In this document: piece by piece, positions 1 to 10,560 of the stretch
How positions within the stretch are numbered: position 1 is the stretch's first letter
How the letters are laid out: each line of letters begins with the position of its first letter
Source of the DNA: Leucocoprinus leucothites
Taxonomy: Eukaryota; Basidiomycota; Agaricomycetes; Agaricales; Agaricaceae
Assembly: GCA_013368445.1 (NCBI GenBank)
Contig: JAACJO010000021.1
Location: forward strand, 124,001-188,000
Direction: 5' to 3'
Length of the DNA: 64,000 nucleotides
Translations under genes and position numbers: made by a program
The notes under the pieces: generated by a model
The model's database searches: none
Told to the model about the DNA's origin: nothing
The model's input: only the letters and a program-made list of their open reading frames with translations

Positions 1-1164
1 CAATGTGTTTGAAGCCCTCGCCGAGGCGCTTCTTTGTCCACCACTGTAGTTTTCTCAAATCCTTCTGTGGGATTCTTGTCCCTCTATGATTTAGTGAGTC
101 CCCTATGTTGCGTATCAGTTCCTTTTCGGAAGAGAAGCACTCCGCATACACTTACCCGCAGCCATTTCCCGCTCCTCAAAGTCAAGACGGACCGTGATCC
201 AATGGGCTTGCTCTTCAACATACCAAGGGCAGATGAGGGCGACAATTTCTTCCCCCTGTACCCTTTCCTCCAATCGTTCAAGCCATCCAGGTGAAGAACG
301 GTCCCAATGTGCGGGGCCTTGTGCTTTACCATTCTCATGTGAGAAGCGCAATGCTTCGACTACTACGACTTTGTCAAACGCGACGGTTTCGGCTCGACCT
401 GATGGGCGAGAAAACATCATATTCGTGCAATCCGTTGTCATCATGCCCTTTTCAGAAAGAAAAGTTGCGAGGTCGCAAGTTGTCGTCCATTGTTTGTCGG
501 CGCCGGGGATGGACATCCCCTCTCTCCATCTCAGGTTCTCCAGGTAGGCTTTTGCCTCGTCCAGTATTATCTCCTCTTCTGACGTCTCTCCTGATTCTTC
601 GGCAGCCCATATTTGAACCATAAGCCGCTTTCTCGCCTTGCCCAACTCCTGCTGCACATTTATCATTGCTGACAACTCCTGCCATGCAGTGATGACCCAG
701 AGTGGGTGGTATATGCCGGGATAGCATGGGTCCTCGATTGACTGCTTGGTGTCCAAAACAGCCTGGCCATGCACGTTTTCAACATCTCTCATCCATCCTC
801 TGCTAGGCGGCGTGCGTGGCATGACCTGATGTCCGTCATCGTTCGGGGGTCGAAGACTCAAGCATCGTGGCGCTTTAGCAGTGCCAAGTTCTTCCCTGAT
901 TTCGGGAAGATGGAATTCGAGGAAGGATTTAACAGGCAGGGTGGGAATAGGGAGGTTTTTGCGAACAAATGCTTCGGGTATTTCGCGTAGTGTCTCGCAG
1001 TAGTGTTGAACTCCAGTTTTTACGTCGACAGGGTCTCGTGGATATTTCTTGCCCTTGCCAATCCATTCATCCTTGTCGAAAGGCGGTAATTCATCGAGGA
1101 GTTCGATGAGAGCTTCTATCACCTCCGGTAGCTTGCTTTCAGATTCGGGGAAGAAGTCCTTCAT
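1..1164 (-). CDS. Ulp1/C48-like cysteine protease, 3' part beyond the window edge
   Basis: Family C48 proteases cleave SUMO-like modifiers; many mushroom copies sit in or near transposons. The coding block 1164..156 starts at the first in-frame ATG; an upstream stop near 1230 bounds the frame. It ends at a GTAAGT donor (intron 155-103). Splicing to 102..1 keeps frame and creates the C48 signature: catalytic His in AHWITVRLDF, then GDSLNH carrying the catalytic Asp, followed by a QWW segment. The catalytic Gln and Cys would lie left of position 1 and cannot be seen. The N-terminal half (about 200 residues, including FLEFHLPEIREELG) matches no family I can name. No lesion is visible. Confidence is good for the C48 assignment and modest for the start codon. 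Confidence 0.72.
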
Positions 1165-1310
1165 GGATGGAAATATGAAGTAAAATGTTGGCTGGGTGTC
1201 AGGGTTCAAACGTTCAACTTTCAGAGGTAATTAACGGGGGTCCTCTTCTACCTTGGAAAGGGTCTGGCCCTTGAAGGGGAACGGGCAGTTGTACCCCCGT
1301 AAATAATATA

Positions 1311-1510
1311 AAATATTAATGCGAGCGCGACCGAGTCCAACAGTCGCCGGGTGTCAAAACCACAAGAAGACGTCGAAGAGGGACTGCGCAGAATTTAGAG
1401 AGGAAAGGAGTAGAGTTAAGAGAGATATAAAGAGATGACTGGGATGGATAGAGAATGAATAAATTTTTGATTATTTGCTGAATTTCGGATAGAGGCTGAG
1501 GCAAAGGTGG
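1311..1510 (+). repeat. Dispersed repeat, copy 1 (retroelement leader-like)
   Basis: This stretch resembles 24300-24510. Both open with GCGAGC followed by a GC-rich CGRCCGA and a shared CCAACAG block, and run into purine-rich sequence with matching GATA.AG and TTTTGAT blocks. At the second site it directly follows an LTR-like segment, so it may be the 5' untranslated leader of an LTR retrotransposon. Identity is moderate and was judged by eye. Confidence 0.5.
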
Positions 1511-4500
1511 CCGCGGTTCATTGACTAGCTCGAAAGCTACTGACTACCACGCGTCAACGCATGCTACTAGGGTCCCTGTGGAAAACTAGTGCCTAAGGTT
1601 TGAAACCAAAGTAAATAGGTTTATTCTATAAAAAGAATCAACGGGCACCGCGATAACAAAACTGATATCCAATAAATAGTGGGCGATGGGTGCTCGGGTG
1701 CGAGATCCAAGTGCAGACGGAAGCCCATCTCCACACCCTCCTCTTCTTCTTTTCTCTGTTTTTTGACTTCTAGCGATTTCCTTGGGTTTTCAGGCCTGCC
1801 TCAGACACGCGCAGCCTCAGTCTTTTTTTCCGTTCTTGGGCTTCCTTTTCTGCCCAACCCGCAGCTTTCTCTGAACCCCGGGGAATTCCTCCGCTTCCTT
1901 CCTGATAAATTTATCCCCTCTAGTTGAAGCTTCAGTTGGAATGCAAGCAGGAGTCGGTATATAACATAATACAATCAAACAAACACGTCGCAGATGCAAC
2001 AGGAGGGCATACCTGACCCCCGTTGCACGTGCGCTTGATCTAGGCGCTCTCCTTTGATGGACGGGGCTATGGATGCCGCAGGACCCCTGACAATCCCCAT
2101 AGCATCACTTACTTTCACCATCTTACATTGTGCCTCCCTCGCACCGTCGCCCCCACGCAAATCAGCCCTCTTGCACCATACCCCGGCTGTCCACAGTTGA
2201 TGCCAGAATATTCAACCCTCTATCCATCAACGACCCCAGCTCCCGGAGGAAGCGATCTATGCCCGCCGCCCGGCATTGAGAGAGGTGAAGGGAAGCGAGA
2301 ACGAGAGTGCAAGGGGCCAGTGATGGCCACCCGATCGCCCCACCTCTCCCCTGCGGTGCAAGCCTGCTATCAGCTGTTGCTGGCCAAATTCAGTGCTGCG
2401 TTGTCCCTGCTGTAGGTGTCGCGGCACTTGTCGCATGTCCGGGCAGCGATTCATCCCGCCAGCACTTGGGCTGATCCCAAGGATCGCATTTTTGTTGGAG
2501 CTGGAGGGCTGCGATGTCGCTGCTTGGTGTTGACGTGGAAGCAAGCATAGCAGTCGCCTGGCATTTGTGGCTGATAGGTGCTGGAAGAGCTATATGGGGA
2601 AGGGGACGGTGTTTGGGGTGCATTCGATGCAGGGATGAGGGCGCATAAGCTCTCGCGGATTCCATTTGTCAGCGGGGAGCATAACCTTCTCTAAGTCAAA
2701 GATATTCCCTGGCTGGTGCTGTGGTGCTGGCGTCCAATGAAGCGACCATGAGAACGTCGCTTGTGTTATTGAGGGCAGTTCTAAGGCACCGATGCTTATA
2801 GTTGGTGAGGTTTTCGTTGCTATTATCATGAAGAGGAATAATAAAATTGCCTTGGTTGGGGATTGAGCGCGGTCCTCGGTCGTTGGCGTATTTTTGGGGT
2901 CCGCTAGGATGGTTCGGCAGGGCGGTTGAACGCTTCGAAGAGCCAGGAGTCGCGGCTGTTGGCTCTCCCTTGAGCGGAAGGGTGCGCGAGGGTCGCCTTA
3001 AAGGCACACGTTGACGCTTTTGTTTCTTAACCGCTCTTTCTGTACGCAGCTTGCCCTATTCGGCCTCTTTTCTTCCCGTTGGGGGATTCCAGGTCTTTGT
3101 AGCTAGCGGGGGTGCACGCGGCGGGGGAGGATGATTCCTGTTGGTTGGTGTTTTCATTCAAAGCCGTCAGGTGCTAAAGCACGAGTACCTGAGGTACTGC
3201 TGGGTCTAAATCTAGTCGAAATTAATCGTACCAGTTAAGGGAATACGGCAATTAGGGAGTTTGAGTTCCTCCGACAAACTCGAGCTACCTATGCAAGCTC
3301 TATGGTCTTCCAAGGCCAACGGTTGCTTTCACACGAGGGTGCCTGCCATCGGACGGCATGGGTTGGGAATCTTAAACAACTCATGGGTTTACTTTGCATC
3401 CAGCGGTGTGGATCTAGTCATTTTCTGCAGAGAAGACCCCCCATCGACGAAGCCCACTACGCTGAGCAGTTGCTTTTGCATCGCATCTCCAAGATCCATC
3501 TAGTTTGTGAAGGATGGCTCAAATACGATCTGCGTTTGGGGATGCATCGCGGGTATGGAAAAAATGTCAAGAACCGTGGTTGATCGCGGCCTTGCGGCAT
3601 TCTTCCCCTGCCTTGGCGCACGACAGGCACTGGTTCTCCCCACCCATCTTAGACTTTTTTCCAAGCTTGGGCTTCTTCTTGGCTGGCCCGTCGGGCTTTG
3701 GGTCAATGTCATCGATGTCGATCACTTCTTCGGTCCGCGGCCGCTTGTTTCCCCGACTCGGACCCGACGGGGTGGCGGGAGCGATCGGTCGCTCGACGGC
3801 GACCTTGTTATGCGCAGGGGTTTTGGAGCCCTCTCCCGCTGGGTAGGGTTCCTGCGCCTCCGGAGTCTTCTCCTTTTGGGCCTTGTCCTTCGCTTCCGAT
3901 CGGGTCTGAGGAACCTCCCTTGGACGGTCCAGCCCCCTCGTCCTTCTGGTTTTTGAGAAGGTTAGGGTAGTTCGGCTACTTGAGTAGGATAAATCAACGT
4001 TTATAATTAATTAGTATCTATAATAAATTGATTTTCATGCTGAACCCCATGGATTCTGATAGACTGGGCTTGAAAATAATCAATGAATGATGCTCGGCTC
4101 AATAGATCCTGAGGGAATGAGCTCGAGAAAATTCGCGAGGCATCACTGGGGGTCATAAATATGGTGTCAGCTTTTGATTTTACCGGGCTTTCATCAGATT
4201 TATACCAGCCTCAATATAGCTTTGACTGGGAATCATCGCTGTCAGCTCCCCGAGGCTTGCAAAATGTTACGCTTTGTCACAGAAGGCAACATCTTCCCTT
4301 TTCTCTCTATTCCTCAGCACATTTCCGGAAGCTGAAGCGCTTTGCCTGCGGCTGCCCTATTAAAACTCAGACCACTCGAAATCCCATGCTGAGGGCAGAA
4401 AAAATATGCCAAAAATATGCCCTGAAACCGCATTTCTGACCGAGCCATGTTCCGATTAATCTTTTGTCAAACGTTGCCTTTGTGGAAAACAATTTGATCC

Positions 4501-4990
4501 TGGATTATTCCGGAAAACTGCCAACGATTTCACATGTCAGATCTGGGCAATATGAACGTGACTTTATTAAGAAAAATCCCAGTGTATAAAGGACCCATGG
4601 TGTATAAAGGAAGTAGAAGAGGTTCAGGAACCACCGTAGCTCGCCTTGAATTCTGGCAGTTGACCCTCGCCTGGGGTAGGCGGCGTATATAGGGGGTCAC
4701 GTGAATAAATAGACCCCTTGCCGACCCCCGTTCCATCCGATCAGGTCTTCCAGTTGCCGCAGATCCCCCACGGACTAACATGTGCTCCTGTGATACCACA
4801 TCAAGTGCTAGAGGGGGTGTTTCCGCTTATATTTCTGCCGGGGAATTGGTCCTAGTACCAAGAAAAAGAGTGGGCGTATATTTTCCATAGTATGACGAAT
4901 GAGCGATAGCAATAGCTGGTTCCAAAAATATAATAAGAAAAAGAAAGGAGGAGTCCCAGGTGATCGGCACCATTTCATCTCCCACCTCCC
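1511..4990. other. No supportable gene
   Basis: Only short overlapping open frames are present, without splice-consistent extension or recognisable motifs. A few Cys-containing fragments lie on the minus strand near 2400-2600 but could not be joined. A CACGTG site lies near 4699. Confidence 0.5.
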
Positions 4991-4991
4991 A

Positions 4992-5990
4992 CTATCTCCT
5001 GCGACCTGTGGCCATTCCCTTGCTCTTCAGCTTACCAGAACCTCCCGAACCACCCCCGGTTTCCTGCCCAATACCCCTTGTGCTGCCCACCCCGGTCATC
5101 ATGACAGGTGGAGGCAGATGGGAGGGGGAGGCGGCGATACCAGCGTCCGTCATCCCCATCTTTTTAGAGAGAACTTGAAACAACGTAACCATCCCCTCCA
5201 TGGCAGAGGCCGATTTCACCAGAGTTTCATGGATACCGGTGAGGGTCTTGTTCAGCCTCTCCTGCTCTTGTAGGAGCCCCTCGAGAGTGTCCTTCTGGTC
5301 CTTTGATAACTCTGGCAGGTCGTAAGCGTGGTATTTCAGGAGCTGTGGTGATGGTGGGAGGCTCGAGGAAGCAGGAGTCGTGGAACCACTTCTCGCATGC
5401 ATCACAGTAGATTTAGCGGTCATTCTTGGGGTTGTAAACGCCGTTGTAGTGGCACTTTGGCCGTTTAACATTATAAAGTACACCCAAATGGATTGGATTC
5501 CTCGAGGAAGACTGCCAGTGTACTCACTTTGATCTTCGCAGTAGTGACGGTGCTCTTCCTCTTCTGCCGAGTCCTGTCCATCGTCATCTCAAACCGCGAG
5601 AACCAGCTCCCAGCCACTATCTCCTCTTCAACTCCTTTCCTGCAGTCGAAGTGGTGCGCCTCGGACCTATCTACCAATGATTATCTTCTGCTCAGACACC
5701 GGACGATTCGGAGACTTACCCTCAATCGCTTGTATGGAAATGACGCCAACGCAGTTTGACTTGACGAGCTCTTTCTCACCGAGGCGAGTGACGAGCTGTT
5801 CCCTGGATATGCATGTGTGAGCTGCTCTCGAGGGCTGAGAAAATGGGCACTTACTTGTTGAACTTCTTATTGGTGAACTCGACGTCGACGAAATCATGGC
5901 GTTCATAAAACCATTCGCATCTGATGTATACCTTGTCAGCGAATTCGCCTGGTTTCTCCTTTCCTTCGTAGATTCCCGCAACGATAGCCT
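4992..5990 (-). pseudogene. BAH domain plus PHD finger gene, broken
   Basis: BAH and PHD modules read nucleosomes and methylated histone H3. Four blocks splice in frame: 5988-5855, 5802-5720, 5670-5528 and 5454 onward, each with GT...AG introns. The product runs IYEGKEKPGEF, YIRCEWFYERHDF, then EKELVKSNCVGVI (a typical fungal BAH core), then a PHD region with VYNPKNDR, YCDACEKWFHDSC. Three lesions are visible. A TAA at 5415-5413 interrupts the PHD between NDR and IYC. The second zinc-ligand position reads Tyr (CHYN instead of the usual CxC). The coiled-coil-like C-terminal frame (YHAYDLPELSKDQKDTLEGL) is shifted relative to the PHD frame. The N-terminus upstream of 5990 was not resolved. Most likely a decayed copy of a repeated mushroom family. 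Confidence 0.7.
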
Positions 5991-6090
5991 TTCAGCATGT
6001 TTGCTCATGCTCCTCGGTTAGTCCTCGACGTGTTTCCGAAGAGAATCAAACATCGGTCGCAAAATCCTGGCATGACTACAGCAAGTAATG

Positions 6091-6275
6091 GCGATTTTGA
6101 TAATCGCGATTATGATTATTGAAATCAGGATTGCTGAGTATTCAATCTTTGCATTCAATATTAATACGGGAAAACCGTTCAAGTACCAGGGGAGTCAAGA
6201 ATTATCCTCGGATAATCTTGGCATAATCCTAAGACAATCGGATTATACTGGATAATCCAACATCGATAATCCTGA
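6091..6275. repeat. Cluster of ATTATCC/GGATAAT palindromes
   Basis: Three perfect inverted repeats lie within 170 bp: ATAATCGCGATTAT at 6100-6113, ATTATCC-TC-GGATAAT at 6211-6226, and GGATTAT-ACTGG-ATAATCC at 6240-6258, plus further GATAATC words. The stretch is AT-rich and lies upstream of the BAH-PHD relic on its strand. It could be GATA-type binding sites or the remains of a small palindromic element. Confidence 0.5.
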
Positions 6276-7056
6276 ATAAGCCGAGCTAAGATAATACCAA
6301 CAAAATAAACCAACACCATGAGGGATTAGAACCTTTCAGAAAAAATGCGCTTATTCGAAATTAGTGCGACAGGTACCAAAGACCACCGCACTAAATTGCC
6401 TTATAAGATCGAAGAAATAATATAGATATATACCCGTATTTAACACACGGGAACTAAGCATGGACAGCGAAAGCACGGCCAAACAACACGCACAAATTTG
6501 ACTAGGTCCACATCTCCAAGTGACCCCTTAGTGGATGGCTGCTACTCGTCCCACTTCGAACCTGAGGACGTATCCACCACTCAATATAAACACCAAACTG
6601 ACATTTTTCTGTATTGGCACGCATATTCAAGGCCCTCGAGCATGATTATGGCGGGCTGCTATGCCTATATATTGCAAAAGCTTTGCTATGCATCTCAAAG
6701 GTGTTTTGTGTAATGGTAGGTAACGGACGGTGTTTGTTTAGTGGCAGAGAATTCTAACCCCGGTCGTAAATTTTATTTGTTACATAATATTTATCAGTTA
6801 AACCACCCAGGCGACCCTCACTAAGCGCGAGGTAGAGTCTGAGGGGACATGACCTGGGGCATTGAGCGTCCATTTGAAGAGGGACCGCCAAGCTCAACCC
6901 GCTTATGCAACTATATAGGAATGCATGGACAGGGTGCTTCTACTAGCCGTCATGCTGGGGAAGCGGGAATCCCGGTTGTGAGCTAGGCCCCGAGCCTTAC
7001 AGATGACGCCAAAAGAGAAGCCGGGTATACAGCACTGAAGTCCAAAGAAAAACTCA
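6276..7056. other. No supportable gene
   Basis: Non-coding between the BAH-PHD relic and the 3' end of the TEA gene. No promoter or terminator could be assigned with confidence. Confidence 0.45.
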
Positions 7057-8084
7057 TTAATAATGCCAGGAATCGTAGTTTGCATGCTGATGTTGCACGG
7101 CCGGGTGGTAGCTTCCCCACTGGTGAAAATGCGCAGAATATGCGGGAGAAGGTGCACATGAAGCACCAGACCACTCGTTTGCATTAGAGCGGTGCTGAGA
7201 AGACGCATCATAATGAACTGCATCGCACTGATCATGCGTGGAGGAGAATTGATTCAACGATTCAGGCACCGGAGAAGCCGACGTGGCGGAGGTAGAAATT
7301 GGCTCAGGGGTGTCAGCAAGGGAAGCATGTTGAGGGGGGAAGATGCACCCTGTGGGAATTGCTGGTCTGAGTCAGCGAGGTGTAGTCTCGGGCCTAGACT
7401 TGCTGCTCACCTGGGGCTCTAGAGTGGACCCACCCGTGCCATCGCGCTGCCTGGGTGAGCTTCTGACCAACTTCCGAGATGAGGTCTTCAGCTTACATTT
7501 TCTTATGCGTCGATGATCACGTCTGGGAGACAGCAAGCGACCACCCATGATCAAATGGAGGACTATAGCTTGGTTAGCATCGCGGAGCTGGGCTATTTTG
7601 AGAAACTTACTGCGAAGCTCGCGGCATGTGTCTTTGAGCTGCTGTAGGCGGCTGCCTACTTGCTTCGGGGTCCGTTGCCGACCAGTTGCGGAATTCACGT
7701 AGTTTGACAGGAAGCGGTTGCGGCCAATAAAGCGACTACGGTGCTTCATGTGCACCTGGTGAAGGTCGGAGTGGGTGTGTAAACCTGCGATGAGCGCCGC
7801 TTCCCTGCAAATAATGACAAGAGCCAGATTCAACAACCAGCAAGCCAACGACAGAGAATAGCCACCACGTACAGGTTAGGAGGCCACACGGCCTCACCTA
7901 CACCTTTGAGGGTTTTGTGGCATCGGCGGCCAGTGGCATCTTGCTGGTTGACGACTGCAAGGGATTCTTCAGCAGTGTAGGAAGAAGAAAGATCGTCGAT
8001 CGCCATGATCAGGGTAGCAGCGGTGCCTGCGGTTGACCCACTGGCCTTGAAGTTCCCGCGAGCTTGAAAGGTGCTGAGGTGCAT
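7057..8084 (-). CDS. TEA/ATTS-domain transcription factor
   Basis: TEA/ATTS proteins (AbaA, Tec1 and TEAD relatives) bind CATTCC-like DNA sites through a three-helix domain. Exons are 8084-7873, 7804-7611, 7568-7497 and 7349-7057, with introns of 68, 42 and 147 nt. The phases agree and give 256 residues. The TEA domain spans roughly residues 52-130: KTLKGVGEAVWPPNL, then EAALIAGL across intron 1, then the DNA-contacting helix segment SRFIGRNRFLSNYV and TGRQRTPKQVGSRLQQLKD. A conserved tail element HLIMGGRLLSPRR follows. The last exon is rich in Ser, Pro, Thr, His and Tyr, as in activation regions. The end of exon 3 is the weakest point: the frame stays open to 7411, but only the GTAAGC donor at 7496 joins the last exon in phase. 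No lesions are seen. Confidence 0.78.
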
Positions 8085-8666
8085 GGTTCAAAAAGAAGGT
8101 TTGGGTGAGTCTTAGGCAATTGGACGAGGTTGAGTTGCCTTTCATATAAGTGGGAGCAAAAGGTGCTTCAATGCGACCTCATGTATAGACTAGCCCAAAC
8201 TAGTAGCGATGCCAGTGCCAATCGGGTACAATATCAGACGCTACGACTAAGATCATTACACATCGCTGCTCGCGGATGCCCAACGGAGCGTGTCAGTACA
8301 CGAGTCAAGAATTACCACCAGCTTCCCATGCATGGGTTTACTCGCTGCTGTTGCTTGACAAACGGCTTCAACCCCTCAGTCTCCCTGTAAACCCGCTTTT
8401 GGGTCTCATCGTCTTCGGCGTGCCTTGAAATCAATGCTTGATGCACATGGGCAAAGGTAGAATGCCTAAGACGTTATAGATCCGATCACAGGGGTTTGGG
8501 ATGTGCCCGCGCAAAAAGACATCCAGAGAGGCCTCATAAACTCTCATCAGATCAATGGGCCCAACAGAACCAGATCAACATGAATTATTTTCCTCTCCAA
8601 GTCACTGGGGATCCCCCTGTGATGCTCAATGCCAAGCCTTGCATGGAAGGTTCCGAGAGCACACCG

Positions 8667-9293
8667 TTACCTAATGTAGCAGAAGCCAACCCAGGCTAAA
8701 GTTGTGCGGTGGGCCCCTTGCGACGCTTGGAACAAGCAGCCGCTGATTGGTGTTGAATGGGGAGCCCGATTTAACAGGCTAACACCTAGCGGAGTGTCAC
8801 GGAGCCCCTTAAATAGAAGCTGAAAGTTTTGTAATTTCCTGCGCGAGCAAGAGCGGTCACTTGCCCCAGCGGCCAGGTGCTGAACTGAGTATAGCAAGGG
8901 GTGTCTATTCAATAAATCAGCCTGGAAAGCGCTGTGCTCCCCATTCTTCAGAACCACCAAGGCCAGACGTTTCAAAAATACTGCGCTTAGGACACCCTTC
9001 CCCCCACGTCTAGACAGGTCTTCGTCAATGAACTTGTTTGTGAGGCCAGAGGCGACAGGCATTCAAAGCGATTGGCGGGCGGTTGGTGACCATTTTGCAC
9101 GCGTTTCTTCTTCTCCGAGTCTGTCGTCGATGCAGATGTCCATGTCAGAAAAGAATGACGGAGCGATTAAGTCCATAGTGACACCCTCACCATCGATGCC
9201 CTCCTTGACGAGTATGGTGGGGTCAAAGTCCATCTTGGGTGTGGAACTCGAAGATCCGTGTGCAAATGGGCGCAATACGCAATTCATTGACAA
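8667..9293 (-). other. Two adjoining unidentified open frames
   Basis: An acidic frame (9293-9063, with DPTILVKEGIDGEG and FFSDMDICIDDR) is followed in another frame by 9062-8667 (FIDEDLSRRGGKG, then a Leu-rich stretch). The composition of the first looks protein-like, so this may be one frameshifted or spliced gene. I do not recognise the family and found no convincing intron joining the two. Confidence 0.25.
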
Positions 9294-9299
9294 AATGAA

Positions 9300-10560
9300 A
9301 GTTCCCCGCCTATTAAATTGTCCGGTTCACTATATACTTATTCATTGATTGCCCTAAAAAGTCCGCATTTCGTGTCACGGTGTGCTCTATTCATGATATG
9401 AGAGTCATTTGGCTCCTTGTTTACGTTAATGTTAACGTCACTCTCTGGATTTTGCAGCGTTGTAATAAACACCTACCATGACCTCATTAATGTTGAGTTC
9501 AAAACGTCCGCTGCGGACCGTAGCGATTTCTGCCATCTTATGACATTTCGTGATGGCCTTCCATCCGATCTCATATCGAATTATGACAAGCTTGATCAGC
9601 TTTTCACTGCATCGCCAGCTTGAGAGTCAATGCATCCCCTTCCTGTTGACATGGCGCTGCCCCCGAGTGTATGCCTGTCCCATATCCTCATCCAAAATTT
9701 GATTCTCTAATTCCACCCTCCCATCTTCTGTTGGCATCTAATCTCTGAACAAAAGCAATCAGAGCGTCGTTTGGTACCTCTGGAATCAAAGACGAATGAT
9801 GGTTTCCACCACCAGGGCGTCCTGAGTGCCTGTGTTGGAGTAATGCTTGCGGCGGGATCAAGATAAGCCGAGTCCTTCACAGGCGATTTGACGCACGAAA
9901 TCCACGTTGGATGGAGTTGTTACGATTTCGTGCCCTTGTGGATTATCTGCTGCTCGCTTGCAGGCAAACGAAGGGTTCTGGGATGTCGAGATAACGGCAG
10001 TGCAGGTTTTGAAGTAGACGATGGATTCGGTTTAATTTCTTCTTAGAACCAAAAAGGACATCACAGACTTTAATTTTCATTGGGTTTTCAAGACTAGGGA
10101 TCGGCGGGAGCTGCAGAGAAGACGCAATGCGCTGCTTAGCACGGTCGAGAAGGAGAGCGAAGAAGACTACAAAGGGGGGCTGTACGACTAGACAGACAAA
10201 GAAATCAAGTCATGGCTGGCATGTTTCCATCCACATGCACCAGTGTGTCCTCGAGGACACTTCTTAGAAATCGCGACCTTCGACCTTCGGGTTCACGGAG
10301 AGCGTTGTTGATGTTGCCTGGCGCACATGCGCTGACTACCCATAACGTTTGTCGCAGAAAAAACGTATATTTCCGTTGATTAAAAATGTTTTACCGTGTT
10401 CCTTTAGATCCATTGAAGCCATTCAGGTACATGCAATGACGGAAATTTGTCACATCAGAATAGCCCCGTGAATCCACCTTTATTCGAAGACACTCCAGCG
10501 ACTCTGCTCTTGGAATCCATCCAACTCCTGCCTTTACATGCCACCAGCTCTGGAGTAGCA
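9300..10560. other. No supportable gene
   Basis: Short, unconnected open frames only. Nothing recognisable. Confidence 0.4.

Noticed and set aside
6740..6830. Possible mitochondrial-type tRNA (-), D-arm-like TGGTTTAACTGATAAA
   Set aside because: The acceptor and T stems do not pair, so no cloverleaf can be drawn.
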